Origin: an uncultured Roseburia sp.
Lineage (GTDB): Bacteria > Bacillota > Clostridia > Lachnospirales > Lachnospiraceae
Length of the DNA stretch: 64,000 bases
NCBI GenBank assembly: GCA_910577925.1
Contig: CAJTOI010000005.1
Coordinates: 1-64,000, forward strand
Reading direction: 5' to 3'
The position numbers were made by a program, and so were the translations under genes. Positions 15,547 through 24,478 of this stretch are shown here, piece after piece (the stretch's first letter is position 1; each line of letters begins with the position of its first letter). Below the pieces are notes generated by a model that was not told where the DNA came from, searched no databases, and saw only the letters and a program-made list of their open reading frames with translations.

Positions 15547-16740
15547 TTACATGGTTTTTAAAACAGAATTTAACTTTTCTGCCATCTCGTCCACATGTTC
15601 TTTTTCGATAATCAGCGGCGGCACGAAACGGAGCACATCGGAGCCTGCCGTAATCACCAAAAGCCCCGCGGAGAGCGCTTTCGCCGCAATCTCTCCCACC
15701 GGTTTCTCACAGACAATCCCCTGCATCAGTCCCATTCCCCGGCGGGCCGTAAGAAACGCATACCGGCCGATCAGCTCGTCAAGCCGCTGTTCCAGATAGG
15801 GCGCGATTTCACGCACATGCGCCGTAATCTGCCGCACTTCCATCATCTGGAGCACCTTGTCTGCCGCGGCGCACACAAAGGGATTCCCCCCGTAGGTGGT
15901 ACCGTGGTCTCCCGGCGCAAGGGACTTTTCGGCCGCCCGCTCCGTCATCACAAACGCGCCGATCGGCACGCCGCAGCCCAATGCCTTCGCGCAGACCATA
16001 ATATCGGGCTTCACGCCGTAGTGCTGCCATGCGAACATCTCTCCCGTCCGCCCCATGCCGCACTGGATCTCATCGAGAATCAGGAGAATATCATGCGCGT
16101 CGCACAGCCTGCGCACGCCCTCTAAAAACTCCTGCCCGGCCGGATATATTCCGCCCTCGCCCTGTACCGTCTCCAAAATAATAGCACAGGTTTTCTCATT
16201 AATCAAAGCTTTTACGCTGTCTAACTCATTAAAATCCGCAAACCGCACGCCCGGCATCAGCGGTTCGAACGGCTCCCTGTAATGCGCATTTCCCGTGACG
16301 GACAGCGCGCCGATGCTTCTGCCGTGGAACGAGTGATTCATCGCAATGATCTCGTGTCCCGCCCGGCCGTCCCGGGTATAAGCATATTTTTTTGCGGCCT
16401 TGACAGCTCCCTCCACGGCTTCGGTCCCGCTGTTGGTAAAGAACACCCGCTCCATCCCGCTGGCCGCAGACAGCCGCCTTGCGGCATTTACGGCGGGCAC
16501 ATGATAGTAAAGATTCGAGGTGTGCAGCACTTTGTCAATCTGTTCCTTCAGCGCCGCCGCGTACTCCGCGTCCCCGTAGCCGAACGCCTGCACCGCGATC
16601 CCTGCGGCAAAATCCAGATATTCTTTTCCGTCGGTGTCATACAGATACACGCCCTTCCCGTGGTCGATCACCAGCGGATAGCGATTGTAGGTATGAAGGA
16701 CATATTTCTCCGCTTCCTCGATATAACTTTCTTTATTCAT
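15547..16740 (-). CDS. argD: Acetylornithine aminotransferase
   Basis: 397 aa, class III PLP aminotransferase of normal length. Visible: [60 protein letters not shown] (Asp pairing with the cofactor) and [14 protein letters not shown] with the Schiff-base Lys near 251. It converts N-acetylglutamate semialdehyde to N-acetylornithine using glutamate, in the cytosol. It overlaps argB by 8 bp and follows it in the argC-J-B-D order. It could also act on succinyl-diaminopimelate, as many ArgD enzymes do. Confidence 0.95.
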   Translation of the reverse strand: MNKESYIEEAEKYVLHTYNRYPLVIDHGKGVYLYDTDGKEYLDFAAGIAVQAFGYGDAEYAAALKEQIDKVLHTSNLYYHVPAVNAARRLSAASGMERVFFTNSGTEAVEGAVKAAKKYAYTRDGRAGHEIIAMNHSFHGRSIGALSVTGNAHYREPFEPLMPGVRFADFNELDSVKALINEKTCAIILETVQGEGGIYPAGQEFLEGVRRLCDAHDILLILDEIQCGMGRTGEMFAWQHYGVKPDIMVCAKALGCGVPIGAFVMTERAAEKSLAPGDHGTTYGGNPFVCAAADKVLQMMEVRQITAHVREIAPYLEQRLDELIGRYAFLTARRGMGLMQGIVCEKPVGEIAAKALSAGLLVITAGSDVLRFVPPLIIEKEHVDEMAEKLNSVLKTM

Positions 16741-17632
16741 GATAGAATTTATTCTCCTTATCTCCTAAAATAGCGGTTCCGATTCCCTTGTTGGTGAAAA
16801 TCTCAAGCAGCAGACAATGCGCGATCCGGCCGTCTAAAATATGGACCCGCGAAACGCCCTCCTCGACGGCGTCAATGCAGCTGTTTAACTTCGGAAGCAT
16901 TCCCCCTCCGATCACACCGTCCCCGATTAACGCTTTTGCATCGCTGACGGTCAGCTCTGAAATCAGCGTGGACGCATCCTTCGGATCTTTATAGACGCCC
17001 TCGATATCAGTCAGAAACGCCAGTTTTTCCGCGCTGACCGCCTTTGCGATCGCACAGGCCGCATCATCCGCATTGATATTGTAGCTTTGGAAGCCCGCAT
17101 CCATACCGACCGGACACACGATCGGAAGAAAATCCTTCTCCAGCAAATCGTAAAGCACCTTCGGGTTGACCTCCTTAATCTCCCCGACAAAACCGATGTC
17201 CTCACCGTTTGAATACTTGCGCTCCACCGTGAGGAGGCCGCCGTCTTTGCCGCTGATTCCCACGGCTTTGACCCCGAGCTCCTGCACGAGCGTCACCAGT
17301 GATTTGTTTACCTTATTCAGCACCATCTCCGCAATCTCCATGGTAGCCTCGTCCGTCTTGCGCAGCCCGTTGACAAACACCGGATCCATGCCGACGCGCT
17401 CCACCCAGCGGCTGATTTCCTTGCCGCCCCCGTGTACGATAATCGGCTTAAAGCCGACCAGTTTCAGAAGCGTCACATCCTGAATCACCTGATGTTTTAA
17501 CGTCTCGTCCACCATGGCGCTGCCGCCGTATTTCACCACAATAATCTTTCGGTTGAAACGCTGTATATAAGGAAGCGCCTCAATCAGCACTTTTGCCTTT
17601 GCAAGGATTTCCTGCATATTTTTGTCTTCCAT
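16733..17632 (-). CDS. argB: Acetylglutamate kinase
   Basis: 299 aa from the ATG at 17632 (GGGGAGA just upstream); an ATG 10 codons earlier has no good site. Amino-acid kinase fold: [12 protein letters not shown] (phosphate loop), [51 protein letters not shown]. Phosphorylates N-acetylglutamate, the committed and often arginine-inhibited step. The N-terminal helix ([18 protein letters not shown]) is the extension seen in arginine-sensitive hexameric enzymes, so feedback inhibition is plausible. It overlaps argD by 8 bp. Confidence 0.95.
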   Translation of the reverse strand: MEDKNMQEILAKAKVLIEALPYIQRFNRKIIVVKYGGSAMVDETLKHQVIQDVTLLKLVGFKPIIVHGGGKEISRWVERVGMDPVFVNGLRKTDEATMEIAEMVLNKVNKSLVTLVQELGVKAVGISGKDGGLLTVERKYSNGEDIGFVGEIKEVNPKVLYDLLEKDFLPIVCPVGMDAGFQSYNINADDAACAIAKAVSAEKLAFLTDIEGVYKDPKDASTLISELTVSDAKALIGDGVIGGGMLPKLNSCIDAVEEGVSRVHILDGRIAHCLLLEIFTNKGIGTAILGDKENKFYHE

Positions 17633-17686
17633 GATTCTCCCCATTTCCGCCGGATTCGGCATTTACTAACTTTTGATTATATTTTA

Positions 17687-18943
17687 CTACGAACGGTAAT
17701 CCGCATTGATCTTGATATAGTCGTAAGTCAGATCACAGCCCCATGCCGTCGCTTTTGCATTTCCCTGTTTGATGTCCGCAATCGCCGTGACCTCCGGCTC
17801 CGAGAGGATTTTCGTCGCCTCCTCTTCGCTGTAGTCGACCGCCACGCCGTCCTTGATAATCTGCATTCTTCCGGCAGCGCTCTCAAAAAACAAATCCACC
17901 TTCTCCGGATCAAACTCCGCCCCGGAATAGCCCATGGCGCAGAGGATTCTGCCCCAATTTGCATCATGACCGTAAATCGCCGCCTTTGTCAGGCTTGAGG
18001 TAATCACGGATTTGCTTAAGGTTTTCGCCTGTTCCTTTGTGGCTGCGCCGATCACCTTTACCTCAAAGAGCGCCGTCGCACCCTCCCCGTCGCCGGCCAT
18101 CTGCTTTGCGAGCGTCTCGTTGACAAAGTGAAGCGCCTCGCAGAACGCCCTGTAATCTTCGTTTTTCTCGGTGATCTCCTCATTTCCCGCCATACCGTTT
18201 GCGAGGAGCAGACAGGTGTCGTTCGTCGAGGTGTCACCGTCCACCGAAATCATATTGTAGGTATCCTCCACGTCGGCCTGCAGCGCTTCCAGAAGTAATT
18301 CCTGCGAAATCGCCGCGTCCGTGGTCACAAAGGAAAGCATCGTGCACATATTCGGATGAATCATTCCCGAGCCCTTGCACATACCGCCGACTGTCACGGT
18401 TTTTCCGCCCAGCGTCAGTTCTACGGCCGCCTCCTTCTCATGCGTATCCGTTGTCATAATCGCCCGCGCCGCCGCATTGCCGCTCTCGATCCCTGCCGCC
18501 GCATGACATCCCTGCGGCGTGTCGGGAGCCGTAAGCTGTGCCGCCATCGCGTCAATCCCCGCGCAGAGGCGGTCCATCGGAAGCTGTTTGCCGATCACGC
18601 CGGTGGATGCCACCAGAATCTGTTCCGGCGGCACCCCAAGCTTCTCCGACGCCCGGCCTGCCGTCGCCTCACAGCAGTCCATCCCCTCTTTTCCCGTGCA
18701 CGCGTTGGCGATTCCCGCGTTAATCACTACGGCCTGCGCCTGCTTCGTCTCACAGACGACCCGCCGGTCCCATTTTACCGGCGCCGCTTTCACAATATTT
18801 TTCGTGAACGTTCCCGCCGCGCCGCAGGGCGCCTCACTGTAAAGCATCGCCATATCCATGCGGTCCTTATATTTGATGCCCGCCGCCGTCGCCGCCGCGC
18901 GGAATCCTTTTGCCGCCGTCACTCCGCCTTTTATTTTCTTCAT
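17687..18943 (-). CDS. argJ: Glutamate N-acetyltransferase / amino-acid acetyltransferase
   Basis: 418 aa, usual length. Opens with GGVTAAKGFRAAATAAGIKY. The self-cleavage region reads KGSGMIHPNMCTMLSFVTTD, so the nucleophilic Thr is preceded by Cys where most family members have Ala. The C-terminal half has YGHDANWGRILCAMGYSGAE. It recycles the acetyl group from N-acetylornithine to glutamate and, in bifunctional forms, also makes N-acetylglutamate from acetyl-CoA. Which form this is cannot be read from sequence. Lies between the GNAT gene and argB. Confidence 0.95.
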   Translation of the reverse strand: MKKIKGGVTAAKGFRAAATAAGIKYKDRMDMAMLYSEAPCGAAGTFTKNIVKAAPVKWDRRVVCETKQAQAVVINAGIANACTGKEGMDCCEATAGRASEKLGVPPEQILVASTGVIGKQLPMDRLCAGIDAMAAQLTAPDTPQGCHAAAGIESGNAAARAIMTTDTHEKEAAVELTLGGKTVTVGGMCKGSGMIHPNMCTMLSFVTTDAAISQELLLEALQADVEDTYNMISVDGDTSTNDTCLLLANGMAGNEEITEKNEDYRAFCEALHFVNETLAKQMAGDGEGATALFEVKVIGAATKEQAKTLSKSVITSSLTKAAIYGHDANWGRILCAMGYSGAEFDPEKVDLFFESAAGRMQIIKDGVAVDYSEEEATKILSEPEVTAIADIKQGNAKATAWGCDLTYDYIKINADYRS

Positions 18944-18993
18944 AAGCTCCTCCGTTCCGAAGCGCCGGGCAAGATGCTCCCGCCCGCCTCCGT

Positions 18994-19455
18994 TTACTCA
19001 TTATACGTTGTCACATTATCGGTATTTAACACGCATTCGTAATAATTCACGTCTCCGCGGAACTCCCAACCCAGACTCTGCCAGAACCGGTTTCCGATTT
19101 CATTCTTCTGAAACGCAATCAGATTGACCTTGTTGATCCGCTCCCGCTTTAACGCCTCTAAACACGCCAGCACCATTTTCTGTCCGATTCCGTGCTTGCG
19201 GTAAGACTCTTTTACACAGACATGGTAGAGACAACCTCTTCTCCCGTCATGGCCGCACAAAATCGCCCCCACAATCCCGCCGTCCATCTCCGCCACCATA
19301 CTGGTATCGGGATTTCTGCGCACAAAGCGCTCCACGCCCTCACGCGAATCGTCGACGCTGCGAATGCCGAACCCGTGAATTTCCATCCACAGCGCATGCA
19401 CGCGCTCATAATCGGACAGTTCCATTTTTCTGATTGTTAAATATTGATTTGACAT
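18994..19455 (-). CDS. GNAT-family N-acetyltransferase
   Basis: 153 aa single GNAT domain. Opening LTIRKMELSDYERVHALWME; acetyl-CoA loop in VKESYRKHGIGQKMVLACLE (RKHGIG); later strand NLIAFQKNEIGNRFWQSLGW. Substrate unknown. It lies inside the arginine operon, 30 bp after argC and 50 bp before argJ, which suggests a metabolic rather than ribosomal target. A short N-acetylglutamate synthase or a detoxifying acetylase are both possible, but neither is shown by the sequence. Confidence 0.88.
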   Translation of the reverse strand: MSNQYLTIRKMELSDYERVHALWMEIHGFGIRSVDDSREGVERFVRRNPDTSMVAEMDGGIVGAILCGHDGRRGCLYHVCVKESYRKHGIGQKMVLACLEALKRERINKVNLIAFQKNEIGNRFWQSLGWEFRGDVNYYECVLNTDNVTTYNE

Positions 19456-19485
19456 GTTATTTCCTCTTTTATTTTCCTGTACTTC

Positions 19486-20541
19486 TTACGGGAACATCGG
19501 TACGAGCTCCAACCCTTCGCACTCGTCAAATCCAAACAGCAGATTCATATTCTGTACTGCCTGTCCAGCCGCTCCCTTTACGAGATTATCCAGCGCACCC
19601 ATCATAATAATACGTCCGGTCCGCTCGTCAATCACAAAGCCGATATCCACATAATTGCTCCCCTCCACCCACTTTGTCTCCGGACAGGTCCCGCGCTCCA
19701 GCACACGCACGAATTTCTCGTTCGCATAGTATTTATCATATATGGATTTAACTTCATCGTATGTCGGTAGACTGCCGTCTGCCTTTCTCTTCAGAGACGC
19801 GTATTCCGTCACAAGGATTCCGCGGTTCATCGGGACAAGATGCGGCGTAAAATTGACCTTGACTTCTTTTCCCGCCGCATAGCCTAACTGTTCTTCAATC
19901 TCCGGCGTGTGTCTGTGCCCCGCAACGCCGTACGCTTTCATGTTCTCATTCACTTCGCAGAACAGGTTCGGCAGCTTTGCTCCCCGGCCGGCTCCCGAGG
20001 TCCCGGACTTCGCGTCGATAATCAGCGTGTCCGTATCAATCAGTCCCTCCTTCGCCAGCGGATAAGCCGTCAGAATCGAGCAGGTCGTATAGCAGCCGGG
20101 ATTTGCCACAAGGCGGGCTCCCTTTATGCTGCCGCGGTTTATCTCGCACAGACCGTACACCGCCTCCCCGATAAACTGCGGACTCTTATGCGTGATCTGG
20201 TACCATGCCTCATACACGGAGACATCCTTGATCCGGTAATCGGCACTCAGATCGATCACCTTCGTCTGCCGCAGAATCTCCTCCGTCAGAATCCCCGCGA
20301 GAAACCCCTGCGGCGTCGCGGTGAAAATCACATCCGCCGTGCACGCCAGCTCCTCCATGCGGTCATCCCTGCAGATATCGTCCACAAGCTCGAACATATT
20401 CTGATAAACCTCGGCATACCTTTTATCTATGTAGCTTCTCGATCCGTACCAGACAATCTCCGCCTCTTTATGTCCCGTCAGAAGACGTACCAGCTCATTT
20501 CCCGCATAGCCGGTCGCGCCGATAATTCCAACCTTAACCAT
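19486..20541 (-). CDS. argC: N-acetyl-gamma-glutamyl-phosphate reductase
   Basis: 351 aa, normal length. N-terminal NADP-binding motif KVGIIGATGYAGNELVRLLT, active-site Cys near 149 in VANPGCYTTCSILTAYPL, SGTSGAGRGAKLPNLF and HRHTPEIEEQLGYA. Reduces N-acetylglutamyl phosphate to the semialdehyde. First gene of the minus-strand arginine operon; a palindromic TGCATAATTATACA about 24 bp upstream of its start is a candidate ArgR site. Confidence 0.96.
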   Translation of the reverse strand: MVKVGIIGATGYAGNELVRLLTGHKEAEIVWYGSRSYIDKRYAEVYQNMFELVDDICRDDRMEELACTADVIFTATPQGFLAGILTEEILRQTKVIDLSADYRIKDVSVYEAWYQITHKSPQFIGEAVYGLCEINRGSIKGARLVANPGCYTTCSILTAYPLAKEGLIDTDTLIIDAKSGTSGAGRGAKLPNLFCEVNENMKAYGVAGHRHTPEIEEQLGYAAGKEVKVNFTPHLVPMNRGILVTEYASLKRKADGSLPTYDEVKSIYDKYYANEKFVRVLERGTCPETKWVEGSNYVDIGFVIDERTGRIIMMGALDNLVKGAAGQAVQNMNLLFGFDECEGLELVPMFP

Positions 20542-20564
20542 ACTCTTACACCTCTCTGCATTTT

Positions 20565-20578
20565 TGCATAATTATACA
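20565..20578. promoter_or_regulatory. Candidate ArgR (ARG box) operator at argC
   Basis: TGCATAATTATACA, a near-perfect palindrome close to the general arginine-repressor box, placed where it would block the argC promoter or start. More degenerate relatives lie on the argG side (TATGCAGTTTTATATG near 20658, TTATGCATTTTTATGT near 20698, ATGTATATTATTTCA near 20720). Confidence 0.5.
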
Positions 20579-20805
20579 TCTATCCCGTAATTTCCGCAAG
20601 CCTTATTTTCTTGATTTTTCCGTTCCGCATCGAACCCCCTATACTTTCCTTAATAATATGCAGTTTTATATGCCATTCTGTGTCCTTTGTACAACTTTAT
20701 GCATTTTTATGTGCCTTTTATGTATATTATTTCACTTGCGTTTCCGGGACAAGTGATGTATATTGGTTGTATTCAAAAAATATTTTCAGAAAGGACCTTA
20801 TACTT

Positions 20806-22017
20806 ATGAAGGAAAAAATTGTTCTGGCTTATTCCGGCGGACTTGACACCACCGCCATTATCCCCTGGCTCAAGGAGAACTATGACTACGACGTGATCTG
20901 CTGCTGCGTGGACTGCGGACAGGAAGAGGAGCTTGACGGGCTTGAGGAACGCGCCAAACTGTCCGGCGCCTCCAAGCTGTACATTGAAGATATCACCGAC
21001 GAATTCTGCGACGATTATATTGTTCCGTGCGTACAGGCAAACGCGGTTTACGAGAACAAATATCTTCTCGGAACCTCCATGGCGCGTCCGGGCATCGCAA
21101 AAAAACTCGTGGAGATTGCCCGCAAAGAAGGCGCTACCGCCATCTGCCACGGCGCTACCGGCAAAGGAAACGACCAGATCCGTTTCGAGCTCGGCATCAA
21201 GGCGCTCGCCCCGGACCTCAAAATTATCGCGGCGTGGAGAGACGACAAATGGACGATGCAGTCCCGTCAGGAGGAGATTGACTACTGCAGGGCACACGGC
21301 ATCGATCTTCCGTTCTCCGCGGATTCCAGCTACAGCCGCGACCGCAATCTCTGGCACATCAGTCACGAGGGCTTAGAGCTCGAGGACCCGTCCTGCGAGC
21401 CGAATTTCGAACATGTCCTTGTGCTCGGCGTAACCCCGGAAAAGGCGCCCGAGGAGGGTGAGTACGTGACCATGACCTTTGAGAAGGGTGTCCCGACTTC
21501 CGTCAACGGCAAACAGATGAAAGTCTCCGACATTATCCGCGAGCTGAATCGTCTCGGCGGCAAACACGGCATCGGAATCGTCGATATCGTGGAGAACCGC
21601 GTTGTCGGCATGAAATCCCGCGGCGTATACGAGACGCCGGGCGGCACCATCCTGATGGAAGCGCATCAGCAGCTTGAGGAACTCGTGCTCGACCGCGCGA
21701 CAATGGATGTCAAAAAGGATATGGGCAACAAGCTCGCCCAGATTGTCTATGAGGGAAAATGGTTTACACCGCTCTGCGACGCAGTCAAAGCATTTGTTGC
21801 GTCAACGCAGGAATATGTGACCGGAGAAGTTAAATTCAAATTATATAAAGGAAATATTATCAAGGCCGGCACGACTTCCCCGTATTCGCTTTACAGTGAG
21901 TCCCTCGCGAGCTTCACGACCGGCGAACTCTATGACCACCACGATGCGGAAGGCTTTATCACATTATTCGGTCTTCCTCTCAAAGTCCGCGCGATGAAGC
22001 TTCAGGAAAATAATTAA
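20806..22017 (+). CDS. argG: Argininosuccinate synthase
   Basis: 403 aa from the ATG at 20806, preceded by AAAGGAC; the longer frame upstream starting at 20611 is not coding. PP-loop AYSGGLDTTAIIPWLKE at residues 8-24, ATGKGNDQIRFELG, and GGKHGIGIVDIVENRVVGMK. Joins citrulline and aspartate with ATP. Transcribed divergently from argC with 264 bp between, where ArgR-like boxes lie. argH is not in the window. Its stop overlaps that of the convergent MocR-type gene by 3-4 bp, so no terminator separates them. Confidence 0.97.
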   Translation: MKEKIVLAYSGGLDTTAIIPWLKENYDYDVICCCVDCGQEEELDGLEERAKLSGASKLYIEDITDEFCDDYIVPCVQANAVYENKYLLGTSMARPGIAKKLVEIARKEGATAICHGATGKGNDQIRFELGIKALAPDLKIIAAWRDDKWTMQSRQEEIDYCRAHGIDLPFSADSSYSRDRNLWHISHEGLELEDPSCEPNFEHVLVLGVTPEKAPEEGEYVTMTFEKGVPTSVNGKQMKVSDIIRELNRLGGKHGIGIVDIVENRVVGMKSRGVYETPGGTILMEAHQQLEELVLDRATMDVKKDMGNKLAQIVYEGKWFTPLCDAVKAFVASTQEYVTGEVKFKLYKGNIIKAGTTSPYSLYSESLASFTTGELYDHHDAEGFITLFGLPLKVRAMKLQENN

Positions 22018-23528
22018 TTTACGATTTCATTTAATATCTCAAGTCCCTGCACAATCTCCTGCTCGGTCGGCTTTCCGTAGCCGAGCAGAAGCACTGCGGG
22101 CGTCTGTTCCGCAGACCGTGCGCCGTCATATGCCGCACGGTCTGCGGTTTTTTTCTGCGGTTCCCGCCGCGCTTCCACCACATAGCCCGAAAGCCCGGAA
22201 ATCTGCACGCCGCGCTCCCGTGCCAGCCTGCACAGCTCCGCTTCCGTGCGCGCGCTCTCTGCCGTCACGAGCACATGAAGCCCCGCATGCGCTCCGCCGA
22301 CCGCTCTGACCCAGCCGTATCGTTTCAATTCTCCCAGCAGAAAATCATGTTTTCCGCGGTAAATCCCCCGCATCCGATTCAGATGGCGCTCAAAATGGCC
22401 CTCCTCGATAAACGCCCGCAGCACTTCCTGCTGCACCCGCGGCACCGTCGTCGAGTAAAACCCGCATTTTTCCCGGTAGACCTCCGCCAACGACTCCGGC
22501 AGAACCATATAGCTGATGCGGAGCGAAGGGGCAATGCTCTTCGAAAACGTCCCGAGATAAATCACTTTTCCGGAGGAATCCTGCCCCTGCAGGGCCGGAA
22601 TCGGCTTTCCGCGGTAGCGGTATTCACTGTCGTGGTCGTCCTCAATCAGAAAGCGGCCTTCCGCCTCCGACGCCCAGCGCAGAAGCGCCAGACGCTGCCC
22701 AAACGGCATCACCGTTCCCATCGGGAACTGATGGGACGGCATCATATAGATAACATCCGGATTTTTCCCGCGGACCGCATCCTCCGACAATCCCCCCTCT
22801 CCGGCCGAAACCGTCTCCACCTCGCAGCCCGCATTCCGGAACGTGCGGTACGCCTGCAGGTAGGTCGGATTCTCCATCAGCACCTTTTTCCCGCTCCCGA
22901 GAATCTGTGCGAGAAGCAGTTCCAAATATTCATTTCCGGCTCCGAGAACCATCTGCTCCGGCCTGCAGTTCACCCCTCTGGCCCGGTGCAGATAGACCGC
23001 AATCGCGCACCTAAGTCCGTAATCCCCCTGACCGTCCCCGGAGAGGACAAGCTCCTCCCCGTCGTCAAGCAGCACATTCCGGTAAAGCTTCCGCCAGATG
23101 TTGTACGGAAAATGCCCGGTGTCAATGGCATACGGGGAAAAGTCAATCCGCACATCCGCTGCCTTCCGCTCCTCTGCAGTCTCTCGCTCCGCTGCCGCAG
23201 CCCTTTTGCCGCGCCGTCCTCCCGCTGCCGCCTGCCCGGCCGTCCTCTGCGGCGTCTCTATCCCGAGCTGATACAGTTCGGTGATATCGCATACAAAAAA
23301 GCCCCTGCAGGGTTCCGCTTTGATATAACCCTCTGCCAGGAGCTGATGATAGGCCATTTCCACGGTACTTCTGCTCACTGCAAGATTTCCTGCAAGAAGC
23401 CTTGTGGAGGGCAGTTTTTCTCCCGGCAGAAGCCTGCCGCAGATAATCTCTCCCCGGATATGCCCGTATATTTTCTCATAGAGGGGAGCTTTCGCTCCCC
23501 CCTGCAAATCAACCATAATCTCAATCAT
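22014..23528 (-). CDS. MocR-type GntR regulator with aminotransferase domain
   Basis: 504 aa. N-terminal GntR winged helix (about 10-75) with LYEKIYGHIRGEIICGRLLP and STRLLAGNLAVSRSTVEMAY; an Ala/Arg-rich linker; then a fold type I aminotransferase-like domain with YLGTFSKSIAPSLRISYMVL carrying the PLP lysine. MocR proteins sense PLP or amino-acid-PLP adducts and control vitamin B6 or GABA genes. No such target lies next to it, so its regulon is unknown. The start (ATG 23528) shares TGATG with the DUF2225 stop, indicating coupled translation; the longer frame upstream overlaps that gene and is rejected. Confidence 0.88.
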   Translation of the reverse strand: MIEIMVDLQGGAKAPLYEKIYGHIRGEIICGRLLPGEKLPSTRLLAGNLAVSRSTVEMAYHQLLAEGYIKAEPCRGFFVCDITELYQLGIETPQRTAGQAAAGGRRGKRAAAAERETAEERKAADVRIDFSPYAIDTGHFPYNIWRKLYRNVLLDDGEELVLSGDGQGDYGLRCAIAVYLHRARGVNCRPEQMVLGAGNEYLELLLAQILGSGKKVLMENPTYLQAYRTFRNAGCEVETVSAGEGGLSEDAVRGKNPDVIYMMPSHQFPMGTVMPFGQRLALLRWASEAEGRFLIEDDHDSEYRYRGKPIPALQGQDSSGKVIYLGTFSKSIAPSLRISYMVLPESLAEVYREKCGFYSTTVPRVQQEVLRAFIEEGHFERHLNRMRGIYRGKHDFLLGELKRYGWVRAVGGAHAGLHVLVTAESARTEAELCRLARERGVQISGLSGYVVEARREPQKKTADRAAYDGARSAEQTPAVLLLGYGKPTEQEIVQGLEILNEIVN

Positions 23529-24388
23529 CACTGCTTCGTTTTCTTGATGTCCGCCACAATCAGCTCTTTTAAATCGTAGGCCTTCTCTTTGATCTTCTTT
23601 GAGGCCGACGGAGAACCCTGAATTCTCGCGATACACTTTGACGCGATATCCACCTTCTTAAAATGATATGCCATCGCTGCCAGCAGGAAGTCCATCGTGC
23701 ACTCATCCATCCCGCAGATCGGATAAGACTCGGAGGAAACCGCTTTATTGAAGCCCTCAAACGCCTGCGCGTAGAATGCCTCCTCCTCTTCCTTGCACGC
23801 CTTGATCTGCTCTGCCATAGCCGGGTCTTTCGGGTCTAAGTTCTCGCATTTCCCGCGGAGCAGCCACGAGAGCTGCAGGCAGGTATACGCCTTCTCACTG
23901 TTCTTTCCCTTCTTTACGAGAGTGTTAAAGAGCGCGAGCTTATAGCGCTCGATCGCTGCGTCATAGTCAAGCACCGTCGGCTCTGCCGCGCCGTCGCCGG
24001 TCCCTTTAAACTTCGAGCAGACACCCTCCTTCACCAGCTTGATCTGTCCGCCGCTCAGATGCTCGAAATACCGCGTAAGCGATGTATAGCCGCAGAACGG
24101 GCAGGAGACAACGCCGTATTTCACCGTATCGATATACTCAAAGCGCGGGCGCAGGTCGAAATCCGGCTCCATGCGCTTCACACGCCCGTTTTTAATCGTC
24201 TTCGTCTTAAATACCTTGTCGCACACCGTACAGCGCACTGCCTTATCTAAAAGAAACGTATCCTCTTCGGGAGGCGCCTCCTTCGCCGTTCCGTCCTGCG
24301 CCGCCACGTTTTTCTTTTCTTCTTCGAAAAGGTTCGTCGTCTCGTCTGCCTTTAATCCAAATTTCTCCAGACCCGATAATAAATTCAT
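23528..24388 (-). CDS. DUF2225 family protein
   Basis: 286 aa from MNLLSGLEKFGLK (GGAGG 5 bp upstream). Contains a zinc-ribbon-like pair of Cys pairs: VRCTVCDKVFKTK and later VVSCPFCGYTSLTRYFEHL, followed by helical repeats (LGALFNTLVKKG-type and LQLSWLLRGKCENLDPKDP) resembling TPR motifs. This matches DUF2225, a conserved Firmicute protein of unknown role. A metal-binding adaptor is likely from the cysteines. It lies 90 bp after glnS and is coupled to the MocR-type gene. Confidence 0.8.
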   Translation of the reverse strand: MNLLSGLEKFGLKADETTNLFEEEKKNVAAQDGTAKEAPPEEDTFLLDKAVRCTVCDKVFKTKTIKNGRVKRMEPDFDLRPRFEYIDTVKYGVVSCPFCGYTSLTRYFEHLSGGQIKLVKEGVCSKFKGTGDGAAEPTVLDYDAAIERYKLALFNTLVKKGKNSEKAYTCLQLSWLLRGKCENLDPKDPAMAEQIKACKEEEEAFYAQAFEGFNKAVSSESYPICGMDECTMDFLLAAMAYHFKKVDIASKCIARIQGSPSASKKIKEKAYDLKELIVADIKKTKQ

Positions 24389-24478
24389 AGTTACCTCCAT
24401 ACACATATGTTTTCTATGTAAGACTGAAAACCTCCGCTTTCAATCCGTTTGCCGTTTTCGTAAACACAGCCTCCGGCG

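Noticed and set aside
22275..23579. 434-codon plus-strand frame antisense to the MocR-type gene
   Set aside because: Shadow of a real gene with clear HTH and PLP motifs on the other strand.
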